A DNA stretch of 64,000 bases from Marinobacterium nitratireducens (GCF_014645375.1 NZ_BMLT01000016.1:1-64000), one strand, 5' to 3'. Positions 27,900 to 37,770 are shown, counted from the stretch's first letter. Numbers and translations are program-made. Notes: a model not told the origin generated them from the letters alone.

Positions 27900-29204
27900 T
27901 CAATTATCGAAGTCCGACCAACTGCCCTGCTTTCGGGCAATTTCCAGCACACTAGTACCTGCCCCGATATTGTCCAATACGCTTTTTGAGTAGTAGAGAG
28001 TATAGGTGCCAGCCCCCAGGTCTACATCTCCGTTCGTCAGGAGGCTACCATAAACAACGCCGGTACCGTTGACACTCAAGACAGTCGATGGAGAGTCATT
28101 CGGATGGGGATCTCCCCACGTTTCAGTGTAGATATCCGAAAACGCAAAAACGATGCCCCATAATCTAAAGTTACCGCTAAGCGTAACGTCTCCGTGAATT
28201 ACTACGATTACGGGTTCATCATAGCTGGCGATGGTTCCTCCATTGATTGTGCAATCTCCATCAACCCAGATAATGGGAAAATCACCATCTCTAGCCCCAC
28301 CATAGAAGATAGCACCGACATCGGCGCCATCAATTTGCGCACAAGTCATGGGTTCGGCGTAGCTCTTAATTCTTTGCCATGCGCCTGGGTCAGGGTTTCC
28401 ATCGACATCCAGCAGGTTAAATGTATTTGCAAAGGTATCCGTCGTATTCCCTTCAATAATATCATCGCACTGGAGATACGTTCTAAATTCATCCCCCGTA
28501 CACTCAGCAACAGCTGCTGTACAACTGCAACTCTCACAGGCTATAAACTCGCCACCGCCATAATAAGAATAGGCACTCGCAGCATTTGTGGCCTTGGAGT
28601 TAAGGTACTCTGTCACATTGCATGTTTGCCAACTTCCGGTACCACCGGCCACAGGCGTATCCGCGGTCCACGCTGAAAGGTAGGTATTATTATTTGGATT
28701 ATTGGGATCACCGGCGCCGTTCGGATTACCTATTATTGTAAAGTTTCCATTTGGATCAAACGTCCCATTAGCCATTACCGGAGGAATTTTACCCGGATCG
28801 AAAACTGGTACAGAGCCGTATTGCTCCCGGACTTTCGCATGTCCAGTTCCATCCAACGACTCACCCTCTGCAACAACACTGGCGAATCCCGATGAAGTCG
28901 TAGCCGAAACAGATACCGAAGCGCCATTAATCTGAAAAGTTTCCGAGCCTGCCCAAGCCTCATCTAGCAGGTATCGTTGAACGCCATAGTCAAGCGCGCC
29001 ATTTGCCGCATGCAACGCCTCTTTGGCCCGGTTGGTATTCGCTGAGGTTTTAAGTTCGAACATTCCTATCTTTGCTGAAACTACAGCGATAACAAGAAGG
29101 AGCGCCAAAATGATAACCGTGACGAATAACGTCGCCGCCCCCCGTTGCCTATATTCAAGCTGTGAGCAACCGATTGAAGACAGCAGCCCAATAGAAGTTC
29201 TCAT
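27900..29204 (-). CDS. PilX-like minor pilin assembly protein, long form
   Basis: A 434-residue protein with RQRG|AATLFVTVIILALLLVIAVV as prepilin-like leader and helix; the Glu at +5 is absent, as in GspK/PilX-type minor pilins. The alpha segment ANTNRAKEALHAANGALDYGVQRYL fits the PilX N-terminal domain. The rest is much longer than a classical PilX (about 170-200) and includes a Cys-rich patch (ACESCSC) and a C-terminal stretch of short Gly/Val strands (GDVTLSGNFRLWGIVFAF) suggestive of a beta-helix. GAGGTGATCT precedes the ATG, which overlaps the pilW stop. Confidence 0.75.
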   Translation of the reverse strand: MRTSIGLLSSIGCSQLEYRQRGAATLFVTVIILALLLVIAVVSAKIGMFELKTSANTNRAKEALHAANGALDYGVQRYLLDEAWAGSETFQINGASVSVSATTSSGFASVVAEGESLDGTGHAKVREQYGSVPVFDPGKIPPVMANGTFDPNGNFTIIGNPNGAGDPNNPNNNTYLSAWTADTPVAGGTGSWQTCNVTEYLNSKATNAASAYSYYGGGEFIACESCSCTAAVAECTGDEFRTYLQCDDIIEGNTTDTFANTFNLLDVDGNPDPGAWQRIKSYAEPMTCAQIDGADVGAIFYGGARDGDFPIIWVDGDCTINGGTIASYDEPVIVVIHGDVTLSGNFRLWGIVFAFSDIYTETWGDPHPNDSPSTVLSVNGTGVVYGSLLTNGDVDLGAGTYTLYYSKSVLDNIGAGTSVLEIARKQGSWSDFDN

Positions 29205-29899
29205 AGATCACCTCGAATACGCACATCTTCAACCAGTTCGGCGCTTATATTAGGATCAATAAGTGAGTCAGCAGATATGGCGACACGGATAGATTTGACC
29301 GTTCCCTGGGCGAAGGAAGCAACCGATACAGGCGTATAGGCAACCGCATCATCGCGAAGAATAAAACTGACGCTGGCGCTTACGGTATTCTCGTCAAGGA
29401 GGTTATACCAACTACCGAACCCGTTACAGACCGTTGCCGGCTGGGATGCAGAGGCGATCACGCCCCACATCGCTTCGATGGTGTTATCAGTCGTATCATG
29501 GCGAAAACCGGCTATGCGCTCACCTCCGCTGGCGGTATCGAAAGTCGACTCGTAGCCCAGCAGAATACAACTACCCTGGGTATCCGTATCCGCCAACGCC
29601 GTGCTGTCGTTCAGAAACACCGCGAGCGGGCCTGTGGCACTGCTTGTTACTCGCACCAAATCCCGATACGGATTGTCAGAGACAGCATCCACCGTCGAAT
29701 AGCCAGCACGGCGGATGTCCCGGACGATCGTATCCATGGCAATCCGCAGTTCCTGGTTGAGCCGAATCGTAGTCATCGCCTGCTGAGTACTGGCTATGGT
29801 GGTGCCGTACATGCTGATAACCACCGCCGCGATTAGTAACCCAAGCACCATCGCGATCATCAGCTCAATAAGCGAGATACCTCTCTGCCGCATCAGCAT
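29201..29899 (-). CDS. pilW: PilW-like minor pilin
   Basis: A 232-residue prepilin with MRQRG|ISLIELMIAMVLGLLIAA: cleavage after Gly, Glu at +5. The following helix (QELRIAMDTIVRDIRRAGY) is the PilW pattern. PilW belongs to the priming minor-pilin complex of type IV pili. The ATG at 29899 overlaps the fimT-like stop codon; it overlaps pilX by four bases, so all four minor-pilin genes form one operon. Confidence 0.87.
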   Translation of the reverse strand: MLMRQRGISLIELMIAMVLGLLIAAVVISMYGTTIASTQQAMTTIRLNQELRIAMDTIVRDIRRAGYSTVDAVSDNPYRDLVRVTSSATGPLAVFLNDSTALADTDTQGSCILLGYESTFDTASGGERIAGFRHDTTDNTIEAMWGVIASASQPATVCNGFGSWYNLLDENTVSASVSFILRDDAVAYTPVSVASFAQGTVKSIRVAISADSLIDPNISAELVEDVRIRGDL

Positions 29900-30468
29900 G
29901 ACTCGTACCCCGCATAGCCGGTCGGAGAGCAAAGCCGGGCTCTGCCACTCGGCGACAGCACTACATTGATTTTCCTGCCATCCGTATCTTCAAAACTTGC
30001 TGTACCGTTGGTCACCCCGGCCTTCAGCCCTCCTCTCACAGGGTCAAATTCAACCGTGCTACTGGAAAAGTTCTCATCCAGGCTTACATTCGGGAATTCA
30101 TCGACGGACACGACCCTCTGGATACCCTCCACCATGCAACTGGCGGCACTGGCAACACAGTCACAGTCGGAAAATGGCTCTGTATCGGTAATGCCATAGC
30201 ACCAAGGAATTGTGGGAGTAGTTTCCCTAAAATTAACCGCAATATCCTTATTCGACTTGATCGCCTGGGCACGCGCAAACTGCAGGTCGGCATAAAGCGC
30301 CTGCGCGGCTCCCGAAAGGCGCTTCTTTTCGAAGATGGCGTTGAAGGTCGGAATACCAATCGTGACGAAGACCGCCAGCACAGCAAGCGCGACGAGCAAC
30401 TCGATTAGCGTCACGCCCATCTGGCGCCTGAGTTTCACAGCACCCCGCCCCGAAAAATCACACGCCAT
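29893..30468 (-). CDS. FimT/FimU (GspH-like) minor pilin
   Basis: A 191-residue prepilin with a long leader ending RRQMG|VTLIELLVALAVLAVFV (Glu at +5) and the GspH-type helix EKKRLSGAAQALYADLQFARAQAIKSN. The C-terminal domain has paired cysteines (CDCVASAASC, and a terminal Cys). FimU/FimT proteins start the minor-pilin complex. Start at 30468 (AAGGA upstream); the frame itself is open to 30678. Its 5' end is 72 bases from the divergent pilin at 30541. Confidence 0.85.
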   Translation of the reverse strand: MACDFSGRGAVKLRRQMGVTLIELLVALAVLAVFVTIGIPTFNAIFEKKRLSGAAQALYADLQFARAQAIKSNKDIAVNFRETTPTIPWCYGITDTEPFSDCDCVASAASCMVEGIQRVVSVDEFPNVSLDENFSSSTVEFDPVRGGLKAGVTNGTASFEDTDGRKINVVLSPSGRARLCSPTGYAGYESC

Positions 30469-30540
30469 GGCCTTGTCAATTCCTTCTGCTAGAGTGTTAG
30501 CATACTGCAACACTAAGGATAGCAATTCGAGGGAACTATA

Positions 30541-30945
30541 GTGAACTCTTCCGCTCGCGGTTTTACATTGATCGAGTTGATGATCGTCGTGGTCGTGATA
30601 GCGATCATTGCCATGTTCGCCTATCCGGCCTACATGGACTACGTGCGCAAGGGACGCAGAGCGGACGCACAATCCCACCTGCTGGCGGCCCAGATCGCAC
30701 AGGAGCGTTATCGGGCGTACAACAACGATTATGGCACAGTAGGGGAATTGGCGTCAGCGGGTCTCGGAATCACGACCTCCGATAACTTCTACAACTACAC
30801 CATCCCTGTCGCGACGAGCTCCGCTTACGAGGTGAGAGCCACAGCCAAAGCAGGTACCGACCAAGTTAATGATACCCCTTGTACCGTTTTAACCCTCAAC
30901 CAAAGCAATGACTTTGGAACAGATGCGTCTTGTTGGAAACGCTAA
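30541..30945 (+). CDS. pilE: type IV pilin, PilE-like
   Basis: A 134-residue prepilin with a short leader SSARG|FTLIELMIVVVVIAIIAMFAYPAYMDYVRKGRRADAQ and Glu at +5. The C-terminal part has the paired cysteines of the D-region (DTPCTVLTLNQ and DASCWKR). It resembles the minor PilE subtype, which pseudomonads code after pilY1; no pilY1 is present in this window. The start codon is GTG at 30541 with GAGGGAAC upstream. It is divergent from the other pilin genes. Confidence 0.87.
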   Translation: MNSSARGFTLIELMIVVVVIAIIAMFAYPAYMDYVRKGRRADAQSHLLAAQIAQERYRAYNNDYGTVGELASAGLGITTSDNFYNYTIPVATSSAYEVRATAKAGTDQVNDTPCTVLTLNQSNDFGTDASCWKR

Positions 30946-31010
30946 ACAGCCGCAGCAGAACAGTTCGCGGCGAGGCGCCGCTCCTACGAGTGCCACCACA
31001 GCTTGCAACG

Positions 31011-31037
31011 AAAAACGCTGCCATCGGCAGCGTTTTT
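31011..31037. terminator. bidirectional terminator between pilE and fkpB
   Basis: AAAAACGCTGCC / GGCAGCGTTTTT, a perfect stem with a short ATC loop, flanked by A and T runs on both strands. It serves convergent genes on both sides. Confidence 0.85.
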
Positions 31038-31047
31038 CAGTTTCCCA

Positions 31048-31476
31048 TCACTCAACCCGCAAAATTTTCACGTCGAAGAGCAGCGTCTTCCCCGCCAGCG
31101 GGTGGTTGAAGTCGACGTAGACGACCTGGTCATCGAAGGAGCTGACGATGCCCGGCAGCTCGCCGCCGGGTTCCTGGAAGCTGACGACGAGGCCGGGCTC
31201 GAGGTCCATGTCCTTGAACTGGCTGCGCGGCATGCGCTGGATGTTGGCCGGGTTGTGCTGGCCGAAGCCCTTTTCCGGGCTGATGGTCAGGGTTTCCTCG
31301 GTGCCCGGCGCCAGGCCGAACAGCGACTGCTCGAAGCCTTCGAGCAGGTTGCCGTCGCCGACGGTGAAGGTGGCGGGTTGAGCGTCGAAGTTGGAATCGA
31401 CCAGCTGGCCGTCTTCGAGGCGGATGGCGAAATGCAGGGTCACGGTCTTGCCGGGACCGATGGTCTGATCAGTCAT
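31048..31476 (-). CDS. fkpB: FKBP-type peptidyl-prolyl isomerase, FkpB (SlpA)
   Basis: A 142-residue SlyD-like FKBP with the insert-in-flap arrangement: the FKBP strand KTVTLHFAIRLEDGQLVDSN, ITFTVGDGNLLEGFEQSLFGLAPG, then the flap with the conserved PRSQF. The C-terminal metal-binding tail of SlyD is absent. It sits directly after lspA, as in most gammaproteobacteria. AAGG lies six bases before the ATG. Confidence 0.94.
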   Translation of the reverse strand: MTDQTIGPGKTVTLHFAIRLEDGQLVDSNFDAQPATFTVGDGNLLEGFEQSLFGLAPGTEETLTISPEKGFGQHNPANIQRMPRSQFKDMDLEPGLVVSFQEPGGELPGIVSSFDDQVVYVDFNHPLAGKTLLFDVKILRVE

Positions 31477-31483
31477 ACTTGCC

Positions 31484-32023
31484 TTAATCCGTGGGTTGGG
31501 GGCGGCGCCGTTTCTCGAAGAACAGCATATCGATGATCAGCAGCGCGGCGCCGACGGTGATGGCGCTGTCCGCCAGGTTGAAGGCCGGGAAGTAGTAGGG
31601 CCCCCAGTGCAGCGAGATGAAGTCGACGACATGGCCGAGCACGACCCGGTCGTAGAGGTTGCCCAGTGCCCCGCCGAGCAGCAGCGACAGGCCCATACCG
31701 AGCCACCAGTGTACGCGCGAGGTGCGCTTCATCCAGATCACCAGCGCGACGCTGACCACCAGCGCCACCAGCGCGAACAGCCAGCGCTGCCAGCCCCCGG
31801 CTTCCGCCAGGAAGCTGAAGGCCGCGCCGCGGTTGTACAGCAGCGTGAGGTCGAACACCGGCAGCAGGCGGTGCGGGTCGGCGTATTCCAGGTAGTGCTC
31901 GGCGAGCCACTTGCTGGCCTGATCCAGGATCAGCACCAGCGCCGACAGCCAGAGCCAGACCAGGGAAGACCCCGGCCGGTCCGGCTGACGGATACGGGCG
32001 TCGGTACGGTGCAGTTCGGTCAT
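31484..32023 (-). CDS. lspA: prolipoprotein signal peptidase (signal peptidase II)
   Basis: A 179-residue four-helix membrane aspartyl protease that removes lipoprotein signal peptides, BamD's among them. The catalytic aspartates are in NLYDRVVLGHVVDFI and AFNLADSAI. The frame continues upstream to 32134, into ileS, but the family start is the ATG at 32023, 16 bases after the ileS stop. It forms the ileS-lspA-fkpB operon. Confidence 0.95.
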   Translation of the reverse strand: MTELHRTDARIRQPDRPGSSLVWLWLSALVLILDQASKWLAEHYLEYADPHRLLPVFDLTLLYNRGAAFSFLAEAGGWQRWLFALVALVVSVALVIWMKRTSRVHWWLGMGLSLLLGGALGNLYDRVVLGHVVDFISLHWGPYYFPAFNLADSAITVGAALLIIDMLFFEKRRRPQPTD

Positions 32024-32039
32024 CAGCCCCGCTCGTTGA

Positions 32040-34856
32040 TCAGGCAAAGTGGCGTACTTCGCCATCGCCTTCGACGTTGTCGACGCAGCGACCGCAGAGT
32101 TCCGGATGCGCCTCGTTCTGGCCAACATCGGCACGATGGTGCCAGCAGCGACCGCACTTGGCCTCTTCCGAGGCCGCCACGGCGACCTTGAGCCCGGTCA
32201 CATCGGTGTCACGCGCGTCCGCGGCATCGGCCATCGGCGCCAGCTCCGCTTTGGAGGTCAGCAGCACGAAGCGCAGCTCGTCGCCGAGGCGCTCAAGGTC
32301 CGCCTTCAGGCTGTCGTCGACGTAGAGGGTGACGACGGATGCCAGCGATGCCTTCACCAGCTTCTCGTTGCGGGCATCCTCGAGGCACTTGTTGACCGCG
32401 GTCTTGACGTCCAGCACACGGTTCCAGAACTCGCGACCAAAGGCGTCGTCCGCCGCCAGCTCGAACAGCCCTTCGTACCAGGTGCTCAGGAAGACGCTTT
32501 CCTTGCGCTCGCCCGGCAGCACTTCGTAGATCTCCTCGGCGGTGAAGCTCAGGATCGGTGCGACCCAGCGGGTCAGCGCTTCGGCGATATGGTAGAGCGC
32601 GGTCTGGCAGGAGCGACGCGCCAGGCTGTCGGCCTGGGTGGTGTACTGGCGGTCCTTGATGATGTCGAGGTAGAAACCGCCCAGCTCCTGCACGCAGAAG
32701 TGGTGTACCTGCTGATAGACTTCGAGGAAGCGGTAGCTGTCGTAGGCCGCGGCGATCTTCTGCTGCAGCTGGTAGGCCGCATCGACTGCCCAGCGGTCCA
32801 GCGCCAGCATGTCCGCCGGCGCCACGGCATCGCGCTCAGGTTCGAAGCCGTTGAGGTTGGCCAGCAGGAAGCGCGCGGTGTTGCGGATGCGGCGATAGCT
32901 GTCGGCGGTGCGCTGCAGGATCTGCTTGGATACCGCCATCTCGCCGGAGTAGTCGGTCGCGGCAACCCAGAGGCGCAGGATATCGGCGCCGAGCGAGTCG
33001 GTGACCTCCTGCGGCGCGATGACGTTGCCGAGCGACTTGGACATCTTGTAGCCCTTCTCGTCGACGGTGAAGCCGTGGGTCAGCACCTGCTTGTAGGGCG
33101 CGCAGCCGTTGATCGCGATCGAGGTCTTGAGCGACGACTGGAACCAGCCGCGGTGCTGGTCCGAACCCTCGAGGTAGAGGTCGGCGGGGAAACGCAGCTC
33201 TTCACGCTGGCGCAGCACCGCGTGATGAGTGACGCCGGAGTCGAACCAGACGTCCAGAGTGTCGGTGACCTTGTCGTAATCGGCGGCTTCATCGCCCAGC
33301 AGCGACTCGGCGCTCAGCTCGAACCAGGCATCGATGCCACCCTTCTCGATCTCCCGGGCAACCTGCTCGATCAGCTCGGCGGTACGCGGGTGCAGCTCGC
33401 CGGTCTGCTTGTGAGTGAATACGGTAATCGGCACGCCCCAGGTACGCTGGCGCGAGACGCACCAGTCCGGGCTCTGCTCGACCATCGCCTCGATGCGGTT
33501 CTGGCCCCATTCCGGGAACCAGCTGACGCCCTTGATGGCGTCCAGCGCCTGGGCCTTGAGTCCCCTGGCGTCCATCGACACGAACCACTGTGGCGTGGCG
33601 CGGTAGATCAGCGGGGTCTTGGTGCGCCAGCAATGCGGATAGCTGTGCTCGAAACGCTTCAGATGCACCAGCTTGCCTTCGCGCTCCAGCGCATCGACCA
33701 CCGGGCCGTCGGCCTTGTAGACGTGCACACCGGCGAACTCGCCGGCGGCGTCGGTATAGGTGCCGTTGGCCTGAACCAGGTTCAGGGTGCCGAGGCCGTA
33801 CTCCTGACCGACCACGAAGTCTTCCATGCCGTGATCCGGCGCGGTGTGAACGGCACCGGTACCCGCATCGGTGGTGACGTGCTCGCCCAGGATCACCGGC
33901 ACCTGGCGGTCGTAGAACGGATGTTCAAGCACCAGGCGCTCCAGCGACTTGCCGCTGCAGGTCGCCAGTTTCTCGAACTTGTCGACGCCCCAGCGCGCCA
34001 TGATGTCATCGAGCATGTCCGCCGAGACGACGATGCGTTCGGGGCCCTGGTTGATCTCGACCTGCACCAGCGCGTAGTCGAGCTCGGCATTCAGCGATAC
34101 CGCCTGGTTGGCCGGCAGGGTCCAGGGCGTGGTGGTCCAGATCACCAGCGACACCGGACCCTCGCCCGCGTCGGATCCGAACTTGCCGAGCGCCGCGGCC
34201 TGATCGGCGAAGCTGAAGCGCACGTCGATCGCGGTCGAGGTTTTGTCCTGATACTCGACTTCGGCCTCGGCCAGCGCCGACTGACCGACCACGCTCCAGT
34301 ACACCGGCTTGTAGCCCTTGATCAGGTGGCCGTTCTCGATGATCTTGCCGAGCGCGCGCACGATGTTGGCTTCGGTGTCGAAGTTCATCGTCAGGTAGGG
34401 GTTGTCCCAGTCGCCGACCACACCCAGGCGGATGAAGTCGGCCTTCTGCCCGGCAACCTGCTCGGCAGCGTAGTCACGGCACTTCTGGCGGAATTCGCTG
34501 TAGGGCACCTTGTCGCCGGCACGGCCGATCAGGGTCTCGACCTTGTGTTCGATCGGCAGACCGTGGCAGTCCCAGCCCGGCACGTAGGGGGCGTCGAAGC
34601 CGGCCAGCGTCTTGGACTTGACGATCATGTCCTTGATGACCTTGTTCACGGCATGACCGATGTGAATATTGCCGTTGGCGTAGGGAGGGCCGTCATGCAG
34701 GATGAACTGTTCCCGGCCCTTGCCCGCTTCACGCAGTCTGGCGTACAGATCGATCTCGTTCCAGCGCGCCAGTCGCGCCGGCTCGCGCTGCGGCAGGTTG
34801 CCGCGCATCGGGAATGCCGTTTCCGGCAGGTTCAATGTCGCTTTGTAGTCGGTCAT
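32040..34856 (-). CDS. ileS: isoleucyl-tRNA synthetase
   Basis: A 938-residue class I synthetase. The HIGH motif is in [15 protein letters not shown] (about 58-72) and KMSKS is in [10 protein letters not shown] (about 604). The large editing domain with [12 protein letters not shown] follows the first half, and a C-terminal zinc ribbon of two CxxC pairs (CGRCWHH and CGRCVDN) closes the protein. Length matches E. coli IleS. A 208-base gap holding a MITE-like element separates it from ribF. Confidence 0.97.
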   Translation of the reverse strand: MTDYKATLNLPETAFPMRGNLPQREPARLARWNEIDLYARLREAGKGREQFILHDGPPYANGNIHIGHAVNKVIKDMIVKSKTLAGFDAPYVPGWDCHGLPIEHKVETLIGRAGDKVPYSEFRQKCRDYAAEQVAGQKADFIRLGVVGDWDNPYLTMNFDTEANIVRALGKIIENGHLIKGYKPVYWSVVGQSALAEAEVEYQDKTSTAIDVRFSFADQAAALGKFGSDAGEGPVSLVIWTTTPWTLPANQAVSLNAELDYALVQVEINQGPERIVVSADMLDDIMARWGVDKFEKLATCSGKSLERLVLEHPFYDRQVPVILGEHVTTDAGTGAVHTAPDHGMEDFVVGQEYGLGTLNLVQANGTYTDAAGEFAGVHVYKADGPVVDALEREGKLVHLKRFEHSYPHCWRTKTPLIYRATPQWFVSMDARGLKAQALDAIKGVSWFPEWGQNRIEAMVEQSPDWCVSRQRTWGVPITVFTHKQTGELHPRTAELIEQVAREIEKGGIDAWFELSAESLLGDEAADYDKVTDTLDVWFDSGVTHHAVLRQREELRFPADLYLEGSDQHRGWFQSSLKTSIAINGCAPYKQVLTHGFTVDEKGYKMSKSLGNVIAPQEVTDSLGADILRLWVAATDYSGEMAVSKQILQRTADSYRRIRNTARFLLANLNGFEPERDAVAPADMLALDRWAVDAAYQLQQKIAAAYDSYRFLEVYQQVHHFCVQELGGFYLDIIKDRQYTTQADSLARRSCQTALYHIAEALTRWVAPILSFTAEEIYEVLPGERKESVFLSTWYEGLFELAADDAFGREFWNRVLDVKTAVNKCLEDARNEKLVKASLASVVTLYVDDSLKADLERLGDELRFVLLTSKAELAPMADAADARDTDVTGLKVAVAASEEAKCGRCWHHRADVGQNEAHPELCGRCVDNVEGDGEVRHFA

Positions 34857-34894
34857 GTCGTGTCGCTTGAAGTTATGCGGTTCCAGCCCGTGTT

Positions 34895-35054
34895 GACAGG
34901 CTGCTGAAAAACTACCTACGTTGCTATCGCTGCGTTAAAAATTGGCTCATCTCGATCATTTATACTGCATAAACTCACTCGCTTCGCCAATTTTTGCCCG
35001 GGCGGCGTTCCGTTTGCGCTAGCGGCCTCGCTAGCGCTTTTCAACAGCCTGTCA
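34895..35054. mobile_element. 160-bp MITE-like element with terminal inverted repeats
   Basis: The ends GACAGGCTGCTGAAAA (34895-34910) and TTTTCAACAGCCTGTC (35039-35054) are inverted repeats with one mismatch in 16. Inside lies a strong hairpin, GCGCTAGCGGCCTCGCTAGCGC (35018-35037 region). There is no open frame with a start and ribosome-binding site. Such CAGGCTGTTGAAAA-ended elements are frequent in Pseudomonas-type genomes. No clear target duplication was seen. Confidence 0.65.
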
Positions 35055-35064
35055 GACGATCGGG

Positions 35065-35988
35065 TCAGGTCAGCAATGCCCGGGCCGCATCGATGTCCTG
35101 TTGAATCTGCTGCTTCAGCTGTTCGAGACCGTCGAACTTGCGCTCGTCGCGGATGAAGGCGTCGAACTCGACGTTCAGCAGCTGGCCGTAGAGGTCGCCC
35201 GTAAAATCGAACAGATGGGCCTCCAGAACCGGCTGGGTACCGTGCACGGTCGGGCGCATGCCGATATTGGCGACCCCCGGATGGATGCTGCCGTCGCCGA
35301 TCCGGACCCGCACCGCATAGACCCCGCGCAGCGGCGCCGCGAAGCGGTGCATGCGCACGTTCGCCGTCGGAACGCCGAGGGTCCGCCCGAGTTTCTGCCC
35401 GTGCATCACCCGGCCACAGATACGGTAACGCCAGCCCAGCAGACGCTGTGCGCCGTCCAGGTCGTTGGCCTGCAGCGCCAGACGCACCCGGGTACTGCTG
35501 ACGCGCTCGCCGTCGAGCAGGTAGGTTTCCATATGCTCGACGCTGAAGCCCTTCTCCCGCCCCACCTGCTCCAGCATGGCGTAGTCGCCCTTGCGATCGC
35601 AGCCGAAGCGGAAATCGTCGCCGACCACGAAGTGCCTCACCGCCAGCCCTTCCAGCAGCAACTCGTCGATGAAACGGGCGGCCGACATGCTGCGCAGACG
35701 GTCGTTGAACGGCAGGCAAAGCACGCGGTCGACGCCCTGATCCCGCAGCAGCCGAACCTTCTCGTCGAAGCGGGTCAGGCGCGGCGGCGCCTCGGCACCA
35801 GCAAAGAACTCGCGCGGCTGCGGCTCGAAGATAATCGCCACCGTCGGCAGACCGAGTTCGAGCCCCTTGGCCTTGACCTGGTCGAGCACCTTGACGTGCC
35901 CGCGGTGCACACCATCGAAGTTGCCGATGGTCGCGACACAGACGCGGTGCTTGTCCCGCAGGTTATGTAATCCCCGGATCAGTTCCAT
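35065..35988 (-). CDS. ribF: bifunctional riboflavin kinase / FAD synthetase
   Basis: A 307-residue protein. The N-terminal nucleotidyltransferase domain has GNFDGVHRGH (about 22-31) and VVGDDFRFGCDRKG; the C-terminal flavokinase domain has RVMHGQKLGRTLGVPTANV and RPTVHGTQPVLEAHLFDF. It makes FMN and FAD. The frame runs nine bases further to a TTG; the ATG at 35988 matches family length. Upstream of ileS in the usual murJ-ribF-ileS-lspA order. Confidence 0.95.
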   Translation of the reverse strand: MELIRGLHNLRDKHRVCVATIGNFDGVHRGHVKVLDQVKAKGLELGLPTVAIIFEPQPREFFAGAEAPPRLTRFDEKVRLLRDQGVDRVLCLPFNDRLRSMSAARFIDELLLEGLAVRHFVVGDDFRFGCDRKGDYAMLEQVGREKGFSVEHMETYLLDGERVSSTRVRLALQANDLDGAQRLLGWRYRICGRVMHGQKLGRTLGVPTANVRMHRFAAPLRGVYAVRVRIGDGSIHPGVANIGMRPTVHGTQPVLEAHLFDFTGDLYGQLLNVEFDAFIRDERKFDGLEQLKQQIQQDIDAARALLT

Positions 35989-36120
35989 CAAACGCAAGCC
36001 ATAGCCTGAAAATAAACCGCCGGATTATAACGCAGATGCAACGCCACGAGTACCGCCCGGCGGCGGGGTGACGTGTGGCGGGTTGTAGGTGGCACGTCCA
36101 GGCTCAGGCGCGAAATACAC

Positions 36121-36151
36121 GTAGGGCACCTTGAGCACAGCGAAACGTGCC
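36121..36151. repeat. family C repeat, single arm
   Basis: GTAGGGCACCTTGAGCACAG followed by CGAAACGTGCC. The other arm is degraded (GGCACGTCC near 36090). It lies in the 216-base gap between ribF and the murJ stop codon, which holds nothing else recognisable. Confidence 0.65.
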
Positions 36152-36204
36152 AGATCCGACCAGCAATCGCGCCCGCCCTATCCTGCCGGGCAGCTTTGTC
36201 CAGT

Positions 36205-37770
36205 TCAGGCGCGCAGGTGACGCAGCCGCAGGCCGCACAGCAGCAGCACTGCGCCATAGAGCCCGGCCCCAAGCACCACCAGCAGCCCCATCTGCCAGGC
36301 GCGCTGATACAGCCCCCAGCCCAGCCACTGCTCCACCGCCGGACTCAGGTAAAGCAACAGCGCCGCCATCACAAGATTGGCAGCCAGCAGACGCAGCAGC
36401 AACAGCGGCCAGCCCGGTTGCCAGCGGAAGACGCCGTCACGAAGCAGGCCGCGCAGCAGCAACCCGGCATTGAGGAATGCCGACAGCGACGTCGCCAGCG
36501 CCAGCCCGACGTGAGCCAGCGGCCAGATCAGCACCAGATTCATCACCATGTTGGCGGTCATCGCGATCACCGCGATCTTCACCGGCGTCTTGGTGTCCTG
36601 GCGCGAGAAGAACCCCGGCGCCAGCACCTTGATCAGCATGAACGCCAGCAGACCAAAGCCGTAGGCGCGCAGGCTGCCCGCCGCCATTGCGACATCGCGC
36701 TCGGTGAGCGCGCCGTAATGAAACAGCGTGATCAGAAGCGGCTCGGCCAGCAGCACCAGCGCCAGCGCCGCCGGCAGCCCGATCAGCAGCACCATCCGCA
36801 CCGCCCAGTCGAGCGTATGGGCGAACTGCTCGGCCGACTTGGCGGCGTGCTTGCGCGACAGGCTCGGCAGAATCACGGTGGCGATGGCGATGCCGAACAC
36901 GCCCAGCGGCAGCTCCGAAAGCCGGTCCGAGTAGTACAGCCAGGAGACGCTGCCGGTCTGCAGAAAAGACGCCAGCACGGTATCGAGCAGCAGATTGACC
37001 TGCGCCACCGAGACACCGAACAGCGCCGGCAGCATCAGTTTGAGAATCTGCCGCACACCAGGGTCGCCGAAATCCGGCCTCGGCACCGGCAGCAGCCGGA
37101 TACGCCAGAGAAACGGCAGCTGAAACATCAGCTGCACGAAACCGGCCGCCAGCACGCCCCAGGCCAGCGCAAAGATCGGCTCCTCGAACCAGGGACTCAG
37201 CCACACCGCGGCACCGATCAGGCAGACGTTGAGCAGCACCGGCGTGAAAGCCGGCACCGCGAAGCGTTCGTAGCTGTTGAGGATCGCGCCGGCAAAGGCC
37301 GTCAGGGAAATCAGCGCAAGGTAGGGAAAGGTGATGCGCAGCATCTCGGACGCGAGTTCGTAACGTTCGCTGTCGTGCAGATAGAACCCCGGCGCGAACA
37401 GCGCGGTCAGCACCGGCGCCGCAACCACCGCCAGCAGCGTCAGACTGATCAGCACCGAGCCCAGGCTCCCGGCCACCCGGTTCACCAGCTGCTGGACATC
37501 GAACAGGCTGCGCTGAGTGCGATATTCCGACAGCACCGGCACGAAGGCCTGCGAAAAGGCGCCCTCGGCGAACAGGCGACGCAGAAAGTTGGGGATCTTG
37601 AACGCCACGAAAAAGGCGTCGGCGCTGCCCGAGGCGCCGAAATAGCTCGCCACCACCACATCGCGCACCAGGCCCAGCACCCGGGACAGCAGCGTCATCA
37701 GCCCCACCACGCCGCTGGAGCGCAGCAAACTGCTTCCCTTGCCGGTTTGTACCTTCGTTTCCGCCACCAC
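36205..37770 (-). CDS. murJ: lipid II flippase MurJ
   Basis: A 521-residue MviN/MurJ protein with fourteen predicted helices, flipping the peptidoglycan precursor lipid II across the inner membrane. Conserved segments include LLSRVLGLVRDVVVASYFGAS, FKIPNFLRRLFAEGAFSQAFVPVL and YYSDRLSELPLGVFGIAI. The start is one of two adjacent GTG codons (37770 or 37767); AAGGGGG lies just upstream, favouring the second. A TTACGCC heptamer array abuts the start. Confidence 0.94.
   Translation of the reverse strand: MVAETKVQTGKGSSLLRSSGVVGLMTLLSRVLGLVRDVVVASYFGASGSADAFFVAFKIPNFLRRLFAEGAFSQAFVPVLSEYRTQRSLFDVQQLVNRVAGSLGSVLISLTLLAVVAAPVLTALFAPGFYLHDSERYELASEMLRITFPYLALISLTAFAGAILNSYERFAVPAFTPVLLNVCLIGAAVWLSPWFEEPIFALAWGVLAAGFVQLMFQLPFLWRIRLLPVPRPDFGDPGVRQILKLMLPALFGVSVAQVNLLLDTVLASFLQTGSVSWLYYSDRLSELPLGVFGIAIATVILPSLSRKHAAKSAEQFAHTLDWAVRMVLLIGLPAALALVLLAEPLLITLFHYGALTERDVAMAAGSLRAYGFGLLAFMLIKVLAPGFFSRQDTKTPVKIAVIAMTANMVMNLVLIWPLAHVGLALATSLSAFLNAGLLLRGLLRDGVFRWQPGWPLLLLRLLAANLVMAALLLYLSPAVEQWLGWGLYQRAWQMGLLVVLGAGLYGAVLLLCGLRLRHLRA

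Noticed and set aside
32049-34907. A 952-codon open frame antisense to ileS
   Set aside because: It mirrors the ileS reading frame in a G+C-rich gene, has no family pattern and no ribosome-binding site. ileS is intact on the other strand.
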